Positions 1 through 12,218 are shown, counted from the first letter of the stretch. The stretch: 64,000 nucleotides of DNA from Pseudeuparius sepicola (GCA_963920635.1 OY987301.1:48731414-48795413); one strand, 5' to 3'. The notes: generated by a model not told the origin, from the letters alone. A program made the numbers and translations.

Positions 1-785
1 CTCCTAACAAAACAAAATATTTTTTTGAAAAACATTAATAATCTCCAAAAAAAAAAAATTGTTTTAATATTCACCCTAAACAATTTCGTAAATCAATTTC
101 GCATAACTTTGTTCGAATTCAAGCATATTTGTAAAATTAACTTAGATTTTTAATTTTTTAGGGAATCACAAACTTCATGTTTGTTGCAACGATAATAAAC
201 AAAACTTTAAAATTTCGCAAAAATTCTTCTAAACAAGGTAAAACATTAGCAATAATATGTATATTAAGAAACTCTCATTTAAGGTGCAAAAATTTTTATT
301 TTAAATTATTTTATTAAGAAACTGTGGAAATGAATTGACGAAAATTTTTTTTCTTAGGAGGCTATGTTTTGGTATTTAGGCATAGCTTTTAATTCTAAAC
401 AACTTTTCCTAATAACCTTTAGCTGAATTTTTGAAATAAGGGTAGGTACTTTACTCTTGTACAATTTTTATATTTTTTGACCTACCCTGTATGCTGTTTA
501 ACTTGCAACAATTCTAAGTGCACCTAATATGATTATTGAACATGCGTCAACTTTTGGCAATATCTGTATTTTGGTTATGCAATTAACAAAAAAAAAGTCC
601 CATATGTTGCACACTTAAATGACCACACTGTATGTATCTTAAAAGTGAATTAAAATAATTGTAATTTTCTATTTTTTAAATTTTAAATTTTTATACAAAT
701 AAATCAAAATTAATTTGAGGGGCCTGTTTGCTTTCAAACGCTAAATATACCAAGTTTGCGTATATTGATGTATTGTTGCAATAGG
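1..785. other. AT-rich intergenic DNA, no gene seen
   Basis: No convincing open reading frame, RNA gene or element boundary is visible. The sequence is A/T-rich with homopolymer runs. Confidence 0.5.
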
Positions 786-787
786 TA

Positions 788-1105
788 CAGGGTGTCCCAC
801 CGAAAGTTTTCATTGCCCCCCCCTTAACTTGTTAGTTTTTGAAGTTAGAAAACAAGTTTCCAGCAAAAATTGTAGATAATAATGTAAAGTTTTTTGTGGT
901 GATAGTGGATGTTATACTGTCAGAATAAAAAAATATAATAATATTAAGGGTGTCCTATTAAAAAAAAAATGTCTGCTGCAACTTTACAGAACACCCTGTA
1001 TAATATTTACTGTCGCTACAAAAAACTTGTGTGAACCTTTTTTTCTAACTGAAAAAATTAACAATAAGTTAAGGGGGTGGCAACAATTTTCGGTGGGGCA
1101 CTCAG
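788..1105. repeat. CAGGGTG-type fold-back element, flanked by TA
   Basis: The left end begins CAGGGTGTCCCACCGAAAG and the right end is its imperfect reverse complement (CGGTGGGGCACTCAG). The arms are about 45 bp and continue into C-rich and G-rich matching stretches. A TA dinucleotide flanks both ends (786-787 and 1106-1107), as expected for Tc1/mariner-type TA targeting. No coding capacity is seen. Other copies of this end type lie at 14350, 32497, 42057, 44797, 50561 and 54279. Confidence 0.7.
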
Positions 1106-1700
1106 TACCTAGGTAGTAATATTTGTCAATTGGTTGATTTCAAGTTGTTCCAAAAGTTAAGCATGACTGAACTGAATTAACTGAACTATTAAAGAGGCAG
1201 TATTATGAATAACAAGGCTACTTACTTACAGCCGAAAGCACGAATGTAAAACTCTGCGTCATCGGTAGCGAAAATCTTTAAATTTCATTTATGGGCAACT
1301 ATCGTCGGTTGCCATATTTTCTTTATATCGGGAACCATGCGTAATAAGTAGTCTTTTGTCTACTGCCCGATATTAATACCCTAGAAAAGAACAATTTGCG
1401 CCAGTTGCAGGGTAGTGGGTGGGGCCAGCGCTGGAGGGGGCAACAATTTTTCCCAGAGGGGGCATTGCCCCCTCTGCCCCCCCCCCTAGCTACGGGCCCG
1501 CCAACCTGTAGTTAGTTTCGTAGTGGAATAAAATGTTTGAGATAATTTTTCGCTTTTCCGAATGTTTCAAAGCTGGCTGCTACACCCTGCACCTCTGAAT
1601 TTTTTAACGAAAACAATATATGTGCTTCCTTATGTCAATGTTTGGCCCTACGTCACAACTCCCGTCCTTGTCTGGCTCGTGAATATACGACCGATATCCG
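1106..1700. other. Mixed repeat-like DNA, no gene
   Basis: It holds G/C-rich low-complexity stretches (1430-1500). A 37-bp segment at about 1636-1672 recurs in inverted orientation near the other end of the window (about 63776-63812). No reliable gene was found. Confidence 0.4.
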
Positions 1701-1705
1701 TCATA

Positions 1706-2356
1706 TAATAATAATAATAATCTTTATTTCAAAGAATGTTAAATACAAAAGTTACCCCAAATGTACAAACATTAAGTGAAAAAGCGACAAATTTCCTTAT
1801 ATCTAACTGTACAAAATAATACGAAACACGACATTATAAAAAGTAATCTGCTATTTGGTATGGTTCTAATTCTATTAACAAATTTTTTATTTTCTTTTTA
1901 AACACTGATTTATTTTCTATGCATTTGATGTTATTCGGCAACTTATTGAAACATTTGATGGACATATAATATGGACCCTTTTCTGATAATGTTAGTCTAT
2001 GCCTTGGAAAGTCAAAGTTTAGAGTACGAGTGTTATAGTCGTGACATAGGGAATGCCTGTCAAAGAAGGCTTTGTTGTTAAACAAAAACATTATGCATTC
2101 AAATATGTATAAGCGATATACTGTCATTAACCTATTAGCCTTGAATACATGTTTACAGGATTGATTGTATTTCATTTTGTATACCAATCGAATGGCCCTT
2201 TTCTGACATACAAATATTTTTTTAAAACCTTCAGCGTTTGAACAGCCGCCCCAGAATATTATCCCGTACCTAAGAACTGATTCAACATTTGCATAATAAA
2301 CTATCCTGAGAGTAGTTTCATTCATATATTTACTTATAGTTCTTACAGCGTACAAT
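1706..2356 (-). mobile_element. 5'-truncated non-LTR retrotransposon, reverse transcriptase C-terminal part
   Basis: The minus-strand frame at 1834-2355 encodes about 173 residues typical of the region just after the polymerase domain in Jockey/CR1-like elements. The tell-tale motif is YYANVESVLRYGIIFWGG, followed by a helix-rich tail with NKLPNNIK near the end. Reading on the minus strand, the element ends downstream in TTTGAAATAAAG followed by an (ATT)n tail at about 1706-1735, a normal 3' end for this class. The catalytic polymerase domain is missing, so the copy is dead. The 5' break lies next to the fold-back that starts at 2401. The clade is not certain. Confidence 0.8.
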
Positions 2357-2400
2357 ATTTTATTGAGTTCAGACCCATCTTGTCTTATATTTTATATTGG

Positions 2401-2805
2401 GTATGCCCTCCTTTTTCGGCGATGGGCCGATGGGCGCTGCAGTATGAAAAATGCAGTGGTAATTATTTCCAATGGTCAATAGTCAATGGTGTAACCCATC
2501 CTCGATTTTCTTGAAATTTTGGCTACCCTCCGACATTCGGCGCCGAATGTCGGGGGGTAGCCAAAATTTCAAGAAAATCGGGGGTGGGTTACAACGCCGA
2601 ACGTCGGGCAAAAATAGGGGGCGCTAACCTACCTAGCCAAAATTTCAAGAAAATCGGGGGTGGGTTACACCATTGGAAATGATTAATGATTACTACTTCT
2701 TTTTTCATACGGCAGCGCGCATCGCTGCCGTCTGCCACAATATGGAGTGAATTCCCCCTTCTTTCTTCATACGGCAGCGCCTATCCCCCAAAAAGGAGGG
2801 CATAC
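2401..2805. repeat. Nested palindromic fold-back element (405 bp)
   Basis: The outer ends match as inverted repeats (GTATGCCCTCCTTTTT at 2401 and its complement ending at 2805). Inside lie matching inverted copies of the GCGCTGC..GTATGAA block. At the centre is a strong palindrome with arms of about 50 bp meeting at 2541/2542. A further copy of the centre arm (about 2630-2675) makes the structure nested. No clear target duplication and no coding region were found. Confidence 0.7.
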
Positions 2806-3154
2806 GCTCCTTATTGCAAAGATGCTTGAGAAAAATGCACTTCCGACGGCGTCCAACGTATCTAAATAAGTTTATAAGTTTACTTCGGACGTGTACGGAG
2901 TTAAATGTACGTCCAAAGAAGTCACGTGACTCAACTCGCCAATGACAGTGCAAGACGTATACCTACCGACTTTTATATACGTCGGACGTATAAATAGCCA
3001 CTTCCTACAATTTATCTGTTTTAATTTGTTTTCGCTCCAAAATTAAAGTTTGGAAGTTGGTGTGTAGCAGTATTTTTTGCAGACGGTTTCAACAACGCTC
3101 CTTTAGAGCAAAAGCATAAATATAAAGTTGCTGCACGAACCAGGATTTACATAC
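2806..3154. other. Intron sequence downstream of the C1GALT1C1-like exon
   Basis: This stretch follows the donor site of the minus-strand exon at 3155-3836. Apart from that donor (GTATGT, reading down from 3154) I see no exon or element in it. Confidence 0.4.
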
Positions 3155-3836
3155 CTAAGTAAAAATCTTCTTTATTTCCATAAACAATTTCTTCACACTT
3201 CTCACTAGGAACAAATGCTTTAAACTTCTTCAATGCCCCTTTGCTTAAAGTATAACCAGCTTGTCCATCATTGTAAATCGTTCCCCAGAACTTGACTGCA
3301 TGGCCTAAATAATGTTCTTCGTTTGGATTTAACACTGCCGCATAATAACGAAAATTTTCCATAATAACAAATGTATAGTCATAAGTAATAAAAGTCCAAT
3401 CAATGTCATCTAGTTCGTTCAGAGTTTTGCACAAATTAATCCAAGACGAATCTGTTTTCTTAAGGTTTTTAGGCATCATTCTATTTTTATTTTTTAAATA
3501 AACTAGTTTAATACAGTTACAACCTTTCATCCAGGTGTTCCTAGCTGCCTCAATGTTCTTTTCATTCTTTACTAACACTATACATCTTACCTTTATTGTA
3601 TTAAATAAAAAACTAGATTCAAGCGTATATGAATCATTTTTATATCTGATATTATCCCATTGCAGGGATCTCCGATACAATTTTCTTTCCTGAAACCATT
3701 TGCTGTAACTTTTATTATTATTCTCTGGCACATATTCTTTTTCAACCAGCTTCAAAAGATATAAACTAAGAACTGCCAAAATTATTCCAAGCACTGCCCC
3801 ACTTATAAAAGCAACTCTTGAATAAAAATGAACCAT
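3155..3836 (-). CDS. C1GALT1C1-like: C1GALT1C1 (Cosmc)-like glycosyltransferase-family chaperone, first coding exon (partial)
   Basis: The exon starts at an ATG and encodes a type II membrane protein: a short cytosolic tail, then one hydrophobic segment at about residues 8-30. The lumenal part has family motifs: CIVLVKNEKN..AARNTWMKGC, then IMENFRYYAA..NPNEEHYLGH, then a serine/lysine block near SKGALKKF. In core-1 galactosyltransferases the centre carries an acidic DDD/DxD metal site. Here the matching place reads FITYDYTFVIMENF, so that triad is absent, as in Cosmc, which helps fold C1GALT1 in the ER. About 100 C-terminal residues are missing. The frame runs into a good donor (ACTTAG|GTATGT, exon end 3155, phase 1), so the rest should be in further minus-strand exons that I could not find in this window. 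It could instead be a divergent C1GALT1 paralogue. Confidence 0.75.
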
Positions 3837-4394
3837 TATTTTCTCATTTTCTGGAGAGGCTTGCCAATTTTACATTTCAAGTCATAGCTTTATATTTCGG
3901 CATCTGTATTTCCGTAATCAAATAATAATTGGAAATAAAAAAACCATGAACATGAAAGCCCAATGAAAGCGGAAAATTAACAAAACATGAACAGGTAACA
4001 GGTGATTTTATTAGTCAACATTTGGAGGTTATTTTACAGTTTAATTTAATACGCCCTGAAGGTAGGCAACCAATGTTACTAAAAGTTTCTGAAAGGGGAA
4101 GCTAGGAAAAAAATTAAATTTGAAAAATTATTAAGTATTTACCTACTCATGGGTGTTCTGTGCTACTCATTCACCTATTCCAAATTTAAGGTGAATATTT
4201 AGATTTTAAAACTTGTTTTCTAGGAACAAATTAGTTTTATTGTAGTTTATAAAACAAAAAGGTCCAAATCCCTCAGCCTACTTGCATTCATTATAGTTAA
4301 ATTTGAAAAGAAGTCGTGTTTAACCTGTAATTTTTTCGTATAATAAATTTGTCTTTAATTTTGAAGTATTTGAGTATTTACAGAGCGGTTCAAA
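3837..4394. promoter_or_regulatory. Divergent intergenic region between two host genes
   Basis: About 560 bp separate the two divergent start codons, so both promoters must lie here or in unseen 5' exons. The sequence is AT-rich. I see no clear TATA box or other decisive element. Confidence 0.4.
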
Positions 4395-5388
4395 ATGCAA
4401 GCAAATTTCCAACAATTAGATTATGATTCAGATGCGACTTATTGTTCCAATTATGAAAATGATGCAAAATGGAGTGAACAAGAAATATTTCTGCGTCAAA
4501 TGCAACAGAAAGTTATAGGCCACTTAAACAGAAGCAGTTTAATGTCAAATGATGTCATTGGGGCACACATTGCAAAGTTAAGAACGATGACATTTCCAAA
4601 TATTAAACTGTATAATGCAGGGAAGAAGCTTTTAAATGCTTTAAATAAACTAAGGAGCATTAACGATGAATTTCATCAGCATTTGAGTCAACAGAAACTG
4701 ACATTATCGTTGATTGCTGAAGCAGACAGTTTATATGGGTTTTCATCACAGCAAAGTGTAAGTACCTACTCTATTAATACTTTATATTGCATATTGTACT
4801 TTGTCCGATCTTCTTTTAGGACTTCTCTGAAAATTGTGAACTTTCAAACTCGAGCTTTCAAAAAATGGGCGACATTTCGTACACTCCCGAATCAGAGACA
4901 AGTATTCCAGTACAAGCATTATCTGAGGATACTATACATATCAGAAAAAACGAGGCTTTTCATAAATCTCCCGTAAAAAGTATCAAACTAGATTTGCTGA
5001 CAAATGACAACTTTGACTTAAGCGTACCTGTCTGTGAACAAGACAACAATTTATCCTGGGACAGCCAACATGACATTACATCAAATGTGGTGAGTGTTAA
5101 TATCGAAAACAGTGAATTAGTTTGGAACGGATTAGAACCGGCAAAGTATAGTTCTAAATATGTTCCTGTGTCGAGTAGCAGTCTTGGTGATATTGAAGAA
5201 TGTACTATCTCACAGTTTCCGAGTGATGAAAACGTTTTCAAGAAGCCTTCACAAGCACTGTAAGTATTATTATTTGGAGAAGGACCATCTTAGTAAAGTG
5301 CAAAAATCGGTTGCCTTTTCATTTCATCTCGTTTTTTTAAATGGTTCAATTTTTTTCATATCTCAGTGAAAAGATAGGTACTTTTTAA
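4395..5388 (+). CDS. Unrecognised protein of about 274 residues, three exons
   Basis: The coding sequence is best read as join 4395-4757, 4820-5259, 5367-5388. Intron 1 (62 bp) has donor GTAAGT and acceptor TTCTTTTAG and keeps phase 0. Intron 2 (107 bp) has donor GTAAGT and acceptor TCATATCTCAG in phase 2. The last exon adds only a few residues before TAA. The first 120 residues are helix-rich and basic (for example AKLRTMTFPNIKLYNAGKKL). The rest is serine-rich and acidic and looks disordered. No enzyme motif, membrane segment or zinc finger is visible, and I do not recognise the family. The clean short introns and divergent pairing with the Cosmc-like gene argue for a real host gene. A polyadenylation-like AATAAA lies near 5698. 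The third exon is the least certain part. Confidence 0.65.
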
Positions 5389-5884
5389 TTTGACACAATA
5401 TACTAGAAAGTAAAAAGTTTTTTTTTATTTTGCGGTATTTTCTTTAAGAGTGTTTTATATCTATAGTGTCAGTTGTCAAAATGTGTGTTAGCGCATATTA
5501 TATTTCGTTCAATTCAGTCCCAACTAGCATTTTGGTTAACCATACCCAACGTCTGACTAATTATTGAGTAGCGCAACGTTGGCAATCAGTGTAAATAATG
5601 GTCACCGATATATGATAAAATTCCCAACTTTGTATTGTCATTGTCCCAATGTTTTTTCCAGTTTTGGTGAACGTATATAACGATAGACGTCTGCAGACAA
5701 TAAAAAAATGGAAATATATCATTTCTCTATATCCAACATTGGCATAACGTCAATATAGTTGACTATGGCCAGACGTATTTTTATCGTCACCTAGTCACGT
5801 TCTTACAATGTTGTTCTCAATAACACATCATACGCCGTATCTTTTGAAACACGTTCTCGAACACCTCAGAAGAAGAAGAACCTA
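5389..5884. other. Intergenic, likely repeat-derived
   Basis: The motif CCCAACTAGCA at about 5519-5529 recurs in inverted orientation at about 8599-8609. This might mark the ends of an old composite element, but the match is only about 11 bp. No gene was found. Confidence 0.3.
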
Positions 5885-6297
5885 GCCGCGGTGGCGTCGC
5901 TCGTACCGGCTCTGACTTATTAGACTACATGTTTTTCTGCCTTCGATCGACCTTGGTTCGAGGCAGACGCATGCATATGTCTTTAAAGAAAAACACCGCT
6001 ATGGCCAAGAGCGCTGGGCAAATGTGGGTTCATGGTATTGCTCCTAAATAGCTTGATCCGTGTGATTTACTAATTGTCCTACACTCACTGGGATTACTAC
6101 GGTTTTCTAGGGTTTTCCGTAGTACTTGAGCGAATGCTATCCTAGTTCTATCGGGAAAAAAGTCGGCCCTAGCTGCAAATGGCAACGAAGACAAAATAAT
6201 AGTAATTGCCCCCCTCCCCCGCACAAGCATGTGGTTGCTTTTGGGGTACTCCTAGTTTGGAGTATTGTGAGGGTGAGAATTATTATTATTATTATAA
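5885..6297 (+). repeat. tRNA-like SINE with (ATT)n tail
   Basis: The 5' part resembles an RNA polymerase III promoter: a GGTGGCGTCGCTCG box-A-like stretch, then GGTTCGAGGC, close to a box B. The body has no open frame. The 3' end (CTAGTTTGGAGTATTGTGAGG) runs into ATT repeats. The same 3' end occurs at about 21622-21665, so it belongs to a dispersed family. The exact 5' end is uncertain. Confidence 0.6.
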
Positions 6298-7731
6298 CAA
6301 TTGGCTGTCAGCTGTTGGCAGCTGTCTGCCGGAAAATATAAAAATAGTGAATAAATAATGAACAACCAACCAAAAAAGAGGCTATTTAGACATTCCGCCT
6401 CCTTTTATATACAGAAAATTTAAAAAATATATATAGCAGAAAGTAAAAGACTTAGGCCGACGAAAAGGGTAAAACTTGTAGTCTCAGCTCCACAAACACA
6501 GTTTATTCAGGGGAACTGTATATATGTTTCAACCCACCTAGGGGGTCATCTTCAGCAGCAAGATTATTTTAGTAAGCCAACAAAGCTTCCTAGCTTCCTA
6601 GACTTGACTACAAGTCTTACCTTTTTCGTTGTATATTCTCCTACCCCACTTTAAGATATGGAGTACTTCCTCCTTTTAAAAGACTTTGGGGTTGTGCAAA
6701 CCATGTGCAAACAGAGAATTTCTCTGGTCAGCCGACCGGCGTGCGTTCGCCACAAAAACGGAAATAAAATAAAGGTGCTGCTGTGCTGGACACTGGCATT
6801 CCTCATTTGTCAAATGTCAAACTTGTCATGTCACGCCGCGTCTTTTTACCTTTTACCACAGAATAAATAGCTTTGCAACAGAAGCCTCCTTACGGATATG
6901 TGTCAAAAATAAGCGAGTCTCCATTTGAATTTACAGAAAGACAGACAGTATTTTAAGCATAAATTTGGTTCTAATACAATCTATTTGCTAAGAAGATTAA
7001 CGTACAATCATATAAAATGCAGACTATTCATGTTTCCGAAGATATTTCGCTATAAAACGAGTCTCCTTTTGACACGTGTCGCTAAGGAATTGTCTGTATT
7101 ACTCGTTAGTCTGTGCTTTTACCAACTACAGGTCGGTAATGAGGACGTTTTGTAAAGCCTATCCTACCTGAAGTAATTAAAATTATACCAATGGTTGTGA
7201 GAACCGACTATTTGTAAGATTTTAGTATTATCGTGACTTTTTTACAACCTTGCCATTTTATGTCAACGCAGCCTCGACCACCATCTTTAAAAAACCAACC
7301 TAAAAATATGTTGAAATCTCCTATCATACAAAGTTGTTACAAATGTGAAATTAAGTAAACGATTTCTCACAAATACAATGAGAATTGAGCATTCTATTCA
7401 TTTTTCTAATTTTCAATAGCCACAAAAATATTTTGTTAAGATTCACATTTTTAGGTAGATTTTTTTTATAGAATATATTTGTATTTTCAAAAGGGATCTG
7501 TAATATTTCCTCCTATCATCTCCACATTCATCAGTAAACTTGTCTGTGTTTCCAAGTTTAAGTAGGTACAGGGGTTATCCATTCATATTGTTACAAAGCT
7601 TGTACCTAGGTAGGATTCCTTCCTATAAGTTATATCCATATTGCTTTTGCGTTTGTGGGAATTATTTTGTTGCAAACTCTCTCTGAAATCCCGACATCGC
7701 GTCATGAAAAAGGTAGGATTTATAACAAAAA
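6298..7731. other. Repeat-derived DNA, no gene
   Basis: At about 6470-6560 there is a short block (ACTGTATATATGTTTCAACC, then a stretch ending GGTCATCTTCAGCAGC) that resembles terminal sequences of Penelope-like elements; this is a weak call. I found no protein motif in the remaining open frames here and regard them as chance. Confidence 0.35.
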
Positions 7732-8515
7732 TTTGCACCAAAAGTCATTGCGCCCGCGTCGTGGCGACCCAAACTTCATACCCCTTTTTGGTGCATAAAT
7801 AGGTCATATGAGAGTGTGATAATGTACAGACTGAGTCATTTTCGATGGTTTTATGGGGTATCTCCGTTATTTGTATAGATAGAAAAAAACAAGGTAGGTG
7901 TTTATGAGTTAATTTTTTGAGATATTTACTATCCTCAAAACAGATCTCTGATATCTCTAATACTTTAGGAGATACAGGGCGTTTTTGAAATTTTTGCAAT
8001 TATCATAGCTCATTTGTTTTTAAACCTATATATTTCGTTGAAAACGCTTTATACGCACTTTTTTACGTAGAATCCATTGGAGTAAACAGTTTTTCTATAA
8101 AATAGTTATTTATGTACCAAGGCACTGAAGTTGAATTATTAAGTTGAACTTCAGTGCCTTGGTAGGTAAAATAACTATTTTTTAGAAAAACTGTTTACTC
8201 CAATGGATTCTACGTAAAAAAGTGCGTATAAAGCGTTTTCAACGAAATATATAGGTTTAAAAACAAATGAGCTATGATAATTGCAAAAATTTCAAAAACG
8301 CCCTGTATCTCCTAAAGTATTGGAGATATCAGAGATCTGTTTTGAGCATCGTAAATATCTCAAAAAATTAACTCATGAACACCTACCTTGTTTTTTTTCT
8401 ATCTATACAAATAACGCAGATACCCCATAAAACCATCGAAAATGACTCAGTCTGTACCAAAAATCAATCGGCAACGTCGTGATGGCTGTAATTTTGTTCT
8501 CTATTTTGGTGCAAA
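7732..8515. repeat. Long fold-back element with about 310-bp arms
   Basis: The outer ends are TTTGCACCAAAA (7732-7743) and its exact complement (8504-8515). From 7824 to about 8131 the sequence is repeated in inverted form at about 8145-8457, with few mismatches and a loop of roughly 14 bp. Transcribed RNA would form a near-perfect hairpin. The inner-end motif TATGTACCAAGGCACT recurs at about 49384 and in part at 49880. Open frames on either strand here are by-products of the arms. Confidence 0.8.
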
Positions 8516-10403
8516 CTAGGGTTATATCGAGATAAACACGACGTCGGGCCCCAACGTTTGGTCGTAATTTGAAACGTTGTTGCAATGTAATAGTGCTAGT
8601 TGGGGTTTTTCATGTAGAGACATATCATATCCACCATTTAAGCTTTATTTTCATGGGTAATATAACAAGTAGTGTGCCTATTATGCATATAATACTTTCG
8701 TTAATTTTACGAATTATTATAATCCCAAAAATACCACGACTGCGCAGTCGTAGTATTTTCTTAGCTTAGCTGGTATTTTCTTAGTTTTTTTTTTCATTGA
8801 GTTTATTACGTTTGTTTCTATGTATTATCACTTTACTGATATTTCATTATCATTAACAAAAAGATAAATGTTCATAAAGTTGCTTGTTGCTGAGATTTTT
8901 ATGCAGTTTTCATTTCTTTAACATTTAATTACTATCCCACTAGAAGATAACTCGCACTTTTATCTTTGTATTCTGATGTAATCTGCTTTATAGAATGACA
9001 GAGCGATAATTAGTGCTGCATAAAGCCACCTTAATAATTGCTGAATTTCATTGAGTTTATTATGTTCATTATGTTTGCTTTATTTTCTGTTGTGCATAAC
9101 ATTTTTCTTATGGTATGTGTTAATAAATAATCGGGAAAATAAAAAAATTGGCTCTAAAACTCCCCAAAATACCGCAATGCATAGAATATCTTAGTTCAAA
9201 TTGGCCTGAGTGTGTGACGTCAAGGATCGAGTCTGCAGGCCTCTATTCTCGTGTGCCTTGGATGAGCCTTCAGTTTTGAATATATTTAATGTATTCATAG
9301 ATATTTAACGATCAATGTGTTAACTGAAATTGTATCTTCTAGCCCTATATTAAATTTGGTAGGAACTGTGGAAGAAGTTATTGGGTTACCTATCAGTTTT
9401 AGAAACCACAATATTGGGTTAGCGTAACTAGGGCATAAATAAAAGAGTAGTATTTGAGTGAAGATACTACTCGCATTTTATTTGATCAAATTGGCAGACG
9501 TTGAATTCTCACATAAATGTAATGGTGCAATATATTTATACCTAGACGCAAGGATCTTATTTTTTGTAGATGATATACCCAGCGAGATACCCATTACCTA
9601 CAGAAGTGCCCAGTGCATATAATGTGTACTTTTATTATTTTATCTTATAACTTTGTCGGTAGTACAGTTGTTAATCAACTAAATAGATAAATAGGACATT
9701 TGACACTAGAAAATGCATGTGTGTGAATAAAGCTTCAAATAGCCTAAATCATATTCGCAAAAATGCATTTTGACAACTGACGAGACTATAGAATACTCTT
9801 ATACCCTTTCGCTACACTTGCGGTAGACTACTCTAGACGAATATATTAGATGTACCGTGTCCAACTGCCTTATAATTTTCTAATTTTGTGTGATACAAAA
9901 AAATTTTTCAAAGAGAAGTTACTTGAAACCCAGTCGAACTGTTTCAAAATCCTACACAGGTTGCTTGATAAAATCAAGCCAAAGTTCCATTTTTTCAATA
10001 GTGGAGTGCGTTTTTTTTTTCAAATTAATGATCTAGCACAAATTGACACTTCTCTATAATATTAAGCCCAAGAAAGTCATACCTTTGTTTCTTCCATGGG
10101 TAACATGATCATGACAAAATTCTCTACTATTTTATGTAGTAGCAGATAATATACAACATATTCAGTGTGTTTCATTTTGACTCAAAACAATTCCGTATTC
10201 TTCAAAAAACTTTTTTCGGCCTATAGTACTTGAAGAACTATACGTTTTGGGTTATAATTTTTTGAAATAGTCCTATTCCATGGCCTACTGTTATTAAAAG
10301 AAAATCCCAAAAATTACAAAACCATATACAGAGTGTCCCTGTTTGCTTGTGAACACTCCAGAAATTTATGAAGAGCCGAGAAAAATTCGGCTTTATATAT
10401 TTT
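8516..10403. other. Intergenic DNA, no supported gene
   Basis: AT-rich sequence without a recognisable gene. A small perfect palindrome (ACGACTGCGCAGTCGT, about 8737-8752) is present. Parts such as 9175-9260 have a different base composition and may be old repeats. Confidence 0.35.
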
Positions 10404-11850
10404 TTAGATTGATCTAAGGGAAGATATCTCACAGACACTACTATTTCAATTAGGTGATTATTTCATTAGCTAGCTTTGATTTTTTAAATTGGTCAATTTT
10501 CAGTTATAAGTATACCATATTAGAGAATTTTTATTAAAAATCTGACCCCATGGCGTCGTTTTGCGTTACTTCAAACCACTGTATACCAAATTTCATGGAA
10601 AAATAAACAATCGGTTTTCCTTTTATAAAGGTTTTATTACAACAAAAATTGCCGCCCAAGCCAAGCAGTTGTATCACATCAGATGTCAAGGGTGCCTTGA
10701 AACATGGTCAAAACTATGAAAAAATTCTGCAAGTGTCCAGATTTAATGGATCTAAGATAGTTTTTAACAAAAATTACAGCGGGAAGCATGGCAAAATTAA
10801 CAATAATAACATAGTCGGAAACACATAACTCGACAACAAATTTAACTTACCTACCTAATGTTTCTCAGATGTTTGTGCACTCTACTGAGTCCCCTTCCAA
10901 CTCAATGGATTTCTCAACCCAGTTTCTTTCGTTGATAACTACCTTTGTTAATTCTTTTATTGAATTGAATTTATTGTTAAAGTATTTGTGAACATATTAG
11001 GATTACAATAATAATAATAATTTCTTTCTTATCCTAAATATGTACCTAACTCTATATTTAATTAACCCATGGAATATAAATAATTAAACAAAAATTATGA
11101 ATCTAAACAGAAGTGACAACCAGTACACTGACGAGCAGCATCCAAAATCAGATCACGCGGGGGGGAGATGAGTGGATATAAAGAGAGGCAGCAGGCAAGT
11201 ATTTGATTATATTAATTTGTACATTTATTTTAATTGTCAAAATACTTCAGGTAGCTTCAGAATGTTATAGACTACGTTTATCATCTCGACGCGTTCGATC
11301 CGATTGAGAGAGGTTTGAATTCACTGGAGCGGACTCAAATAGACGGCGTAAACCCTACAGATTGAAATTCAATCATATTTAAAATTTCAAATCAAGCCGC
11401 TATTTCCAAACAGAGGTTGGCCAGAATGTGCAACAACCTACGGTGGGATAATTATAATAAGTTAATGTCCCTAGAGAGGATTGAAAACTGTAGGATTCAA
11501 TACTGATGATGTAAACATAGAATTATAAAAGTATTGACATAACTCAATCGGATCCATTTCAATTCGATCGAGTTGTCACGAGATAAACGTAGTCATAGAA
11601 AACACTTGAATTTGTTATTGAAATATCATTGCAGGTTTCACGTATCCGCTGGCAAAGATCATCTAAGTTATTGGGCCTGTTTTTGTAGAGCCTATTTTTA
11701 TTACCCCCCCCCCCCCAAAGTAGAAGTCCATTGGAGTCAGGACGGAGACCTGGGTGGCCCATATATTACAGGACTTCGACGACCTATCCATCGGCCCCCT
11801 TTTATTTTTTTTCGTAACCTGCTCTACAAATGAAACAAAAATTCTTGTAT

Positions 11851-12063
11851 CTAGCTGAATATTTTTAACAGCAGTAAAATATCTGCCTCATTGAAAAGTT
11901 TGTTAAATCGATACACATTAGTAAGGGTAATGTAATGACCCACATGCCTTCAATTAAATATTTGCGCAACATCTCTATAGCTATGCATGTTTTCACCAGT
12001 TAATCTAATAATTTCTACCTTTTCCACCACATTTATCTTTTCATCATCCATTTTCTTTGGCAT
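11851..12063 (-). pseudogene. Transposase N-terminal helix-turn-helix relic
   Basis: Reading from an ATG at 12063, the frame begins MPKKMDDEKINVVEKVEII and continues with LTGENMHSYRDVAQIFN. This matches the N-terminal DNA-binding domain of a mariner-related insect transposase group. A TGA interrupts the frame just after this, then it continues with ITLTNVYRFNKLFNEAD. No DDE catalytic domain follows. It lies inside the element flanked by about 375-bp inverted arms, which fits a DNA transposon relic. Confidence 0.6.
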
Positions 12064-12092
12064 TTAAAACCAAACTTGTCACTGTCACTACA

Positions 12093-12218
12093 TAAAGTCC
12101 GACAAACGAGAGAAGTCCAATGAAAAACTCAGTCTATCCGCCTTCGCCCACATTAATAACATACGGATGGCGCTTAGACTGAGTTTTTCATTAGACTTCT
12201 TTCGTTTGTCGGACTTTA
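12093..12218. repeat. Small hairpin MITE with TA ends
   Basis: Arms of about 43 bp match as inverted repeats (TAAAGTCCGACAAACGAGAG at the left, the complement ending GGACTTTA at the right). The loop is about 40 bp. TA at both ends could be the target duplication. It sits inside the mariner-like element, just upstream of the transposase relic. Confidence 0.7.

Noticed and set aside
1236..1296. Minus-strand peptide FATDDAEFYIRAFGC followed by GTAAGTAAGT, possibly an exon of the Cosmc-like gene
   Set aside because: It is short, has no clear acceptor, and does not resemble the expected C-terminal part of Cosmc. Left as a coincidence or a 5' UTR-like piece.
5519..8609. Possible 3-kb composite element bounded by CCCAACTAGCA in inverted orientation
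   Set aside because: The match is only about 11 bp and no target duplication was found.
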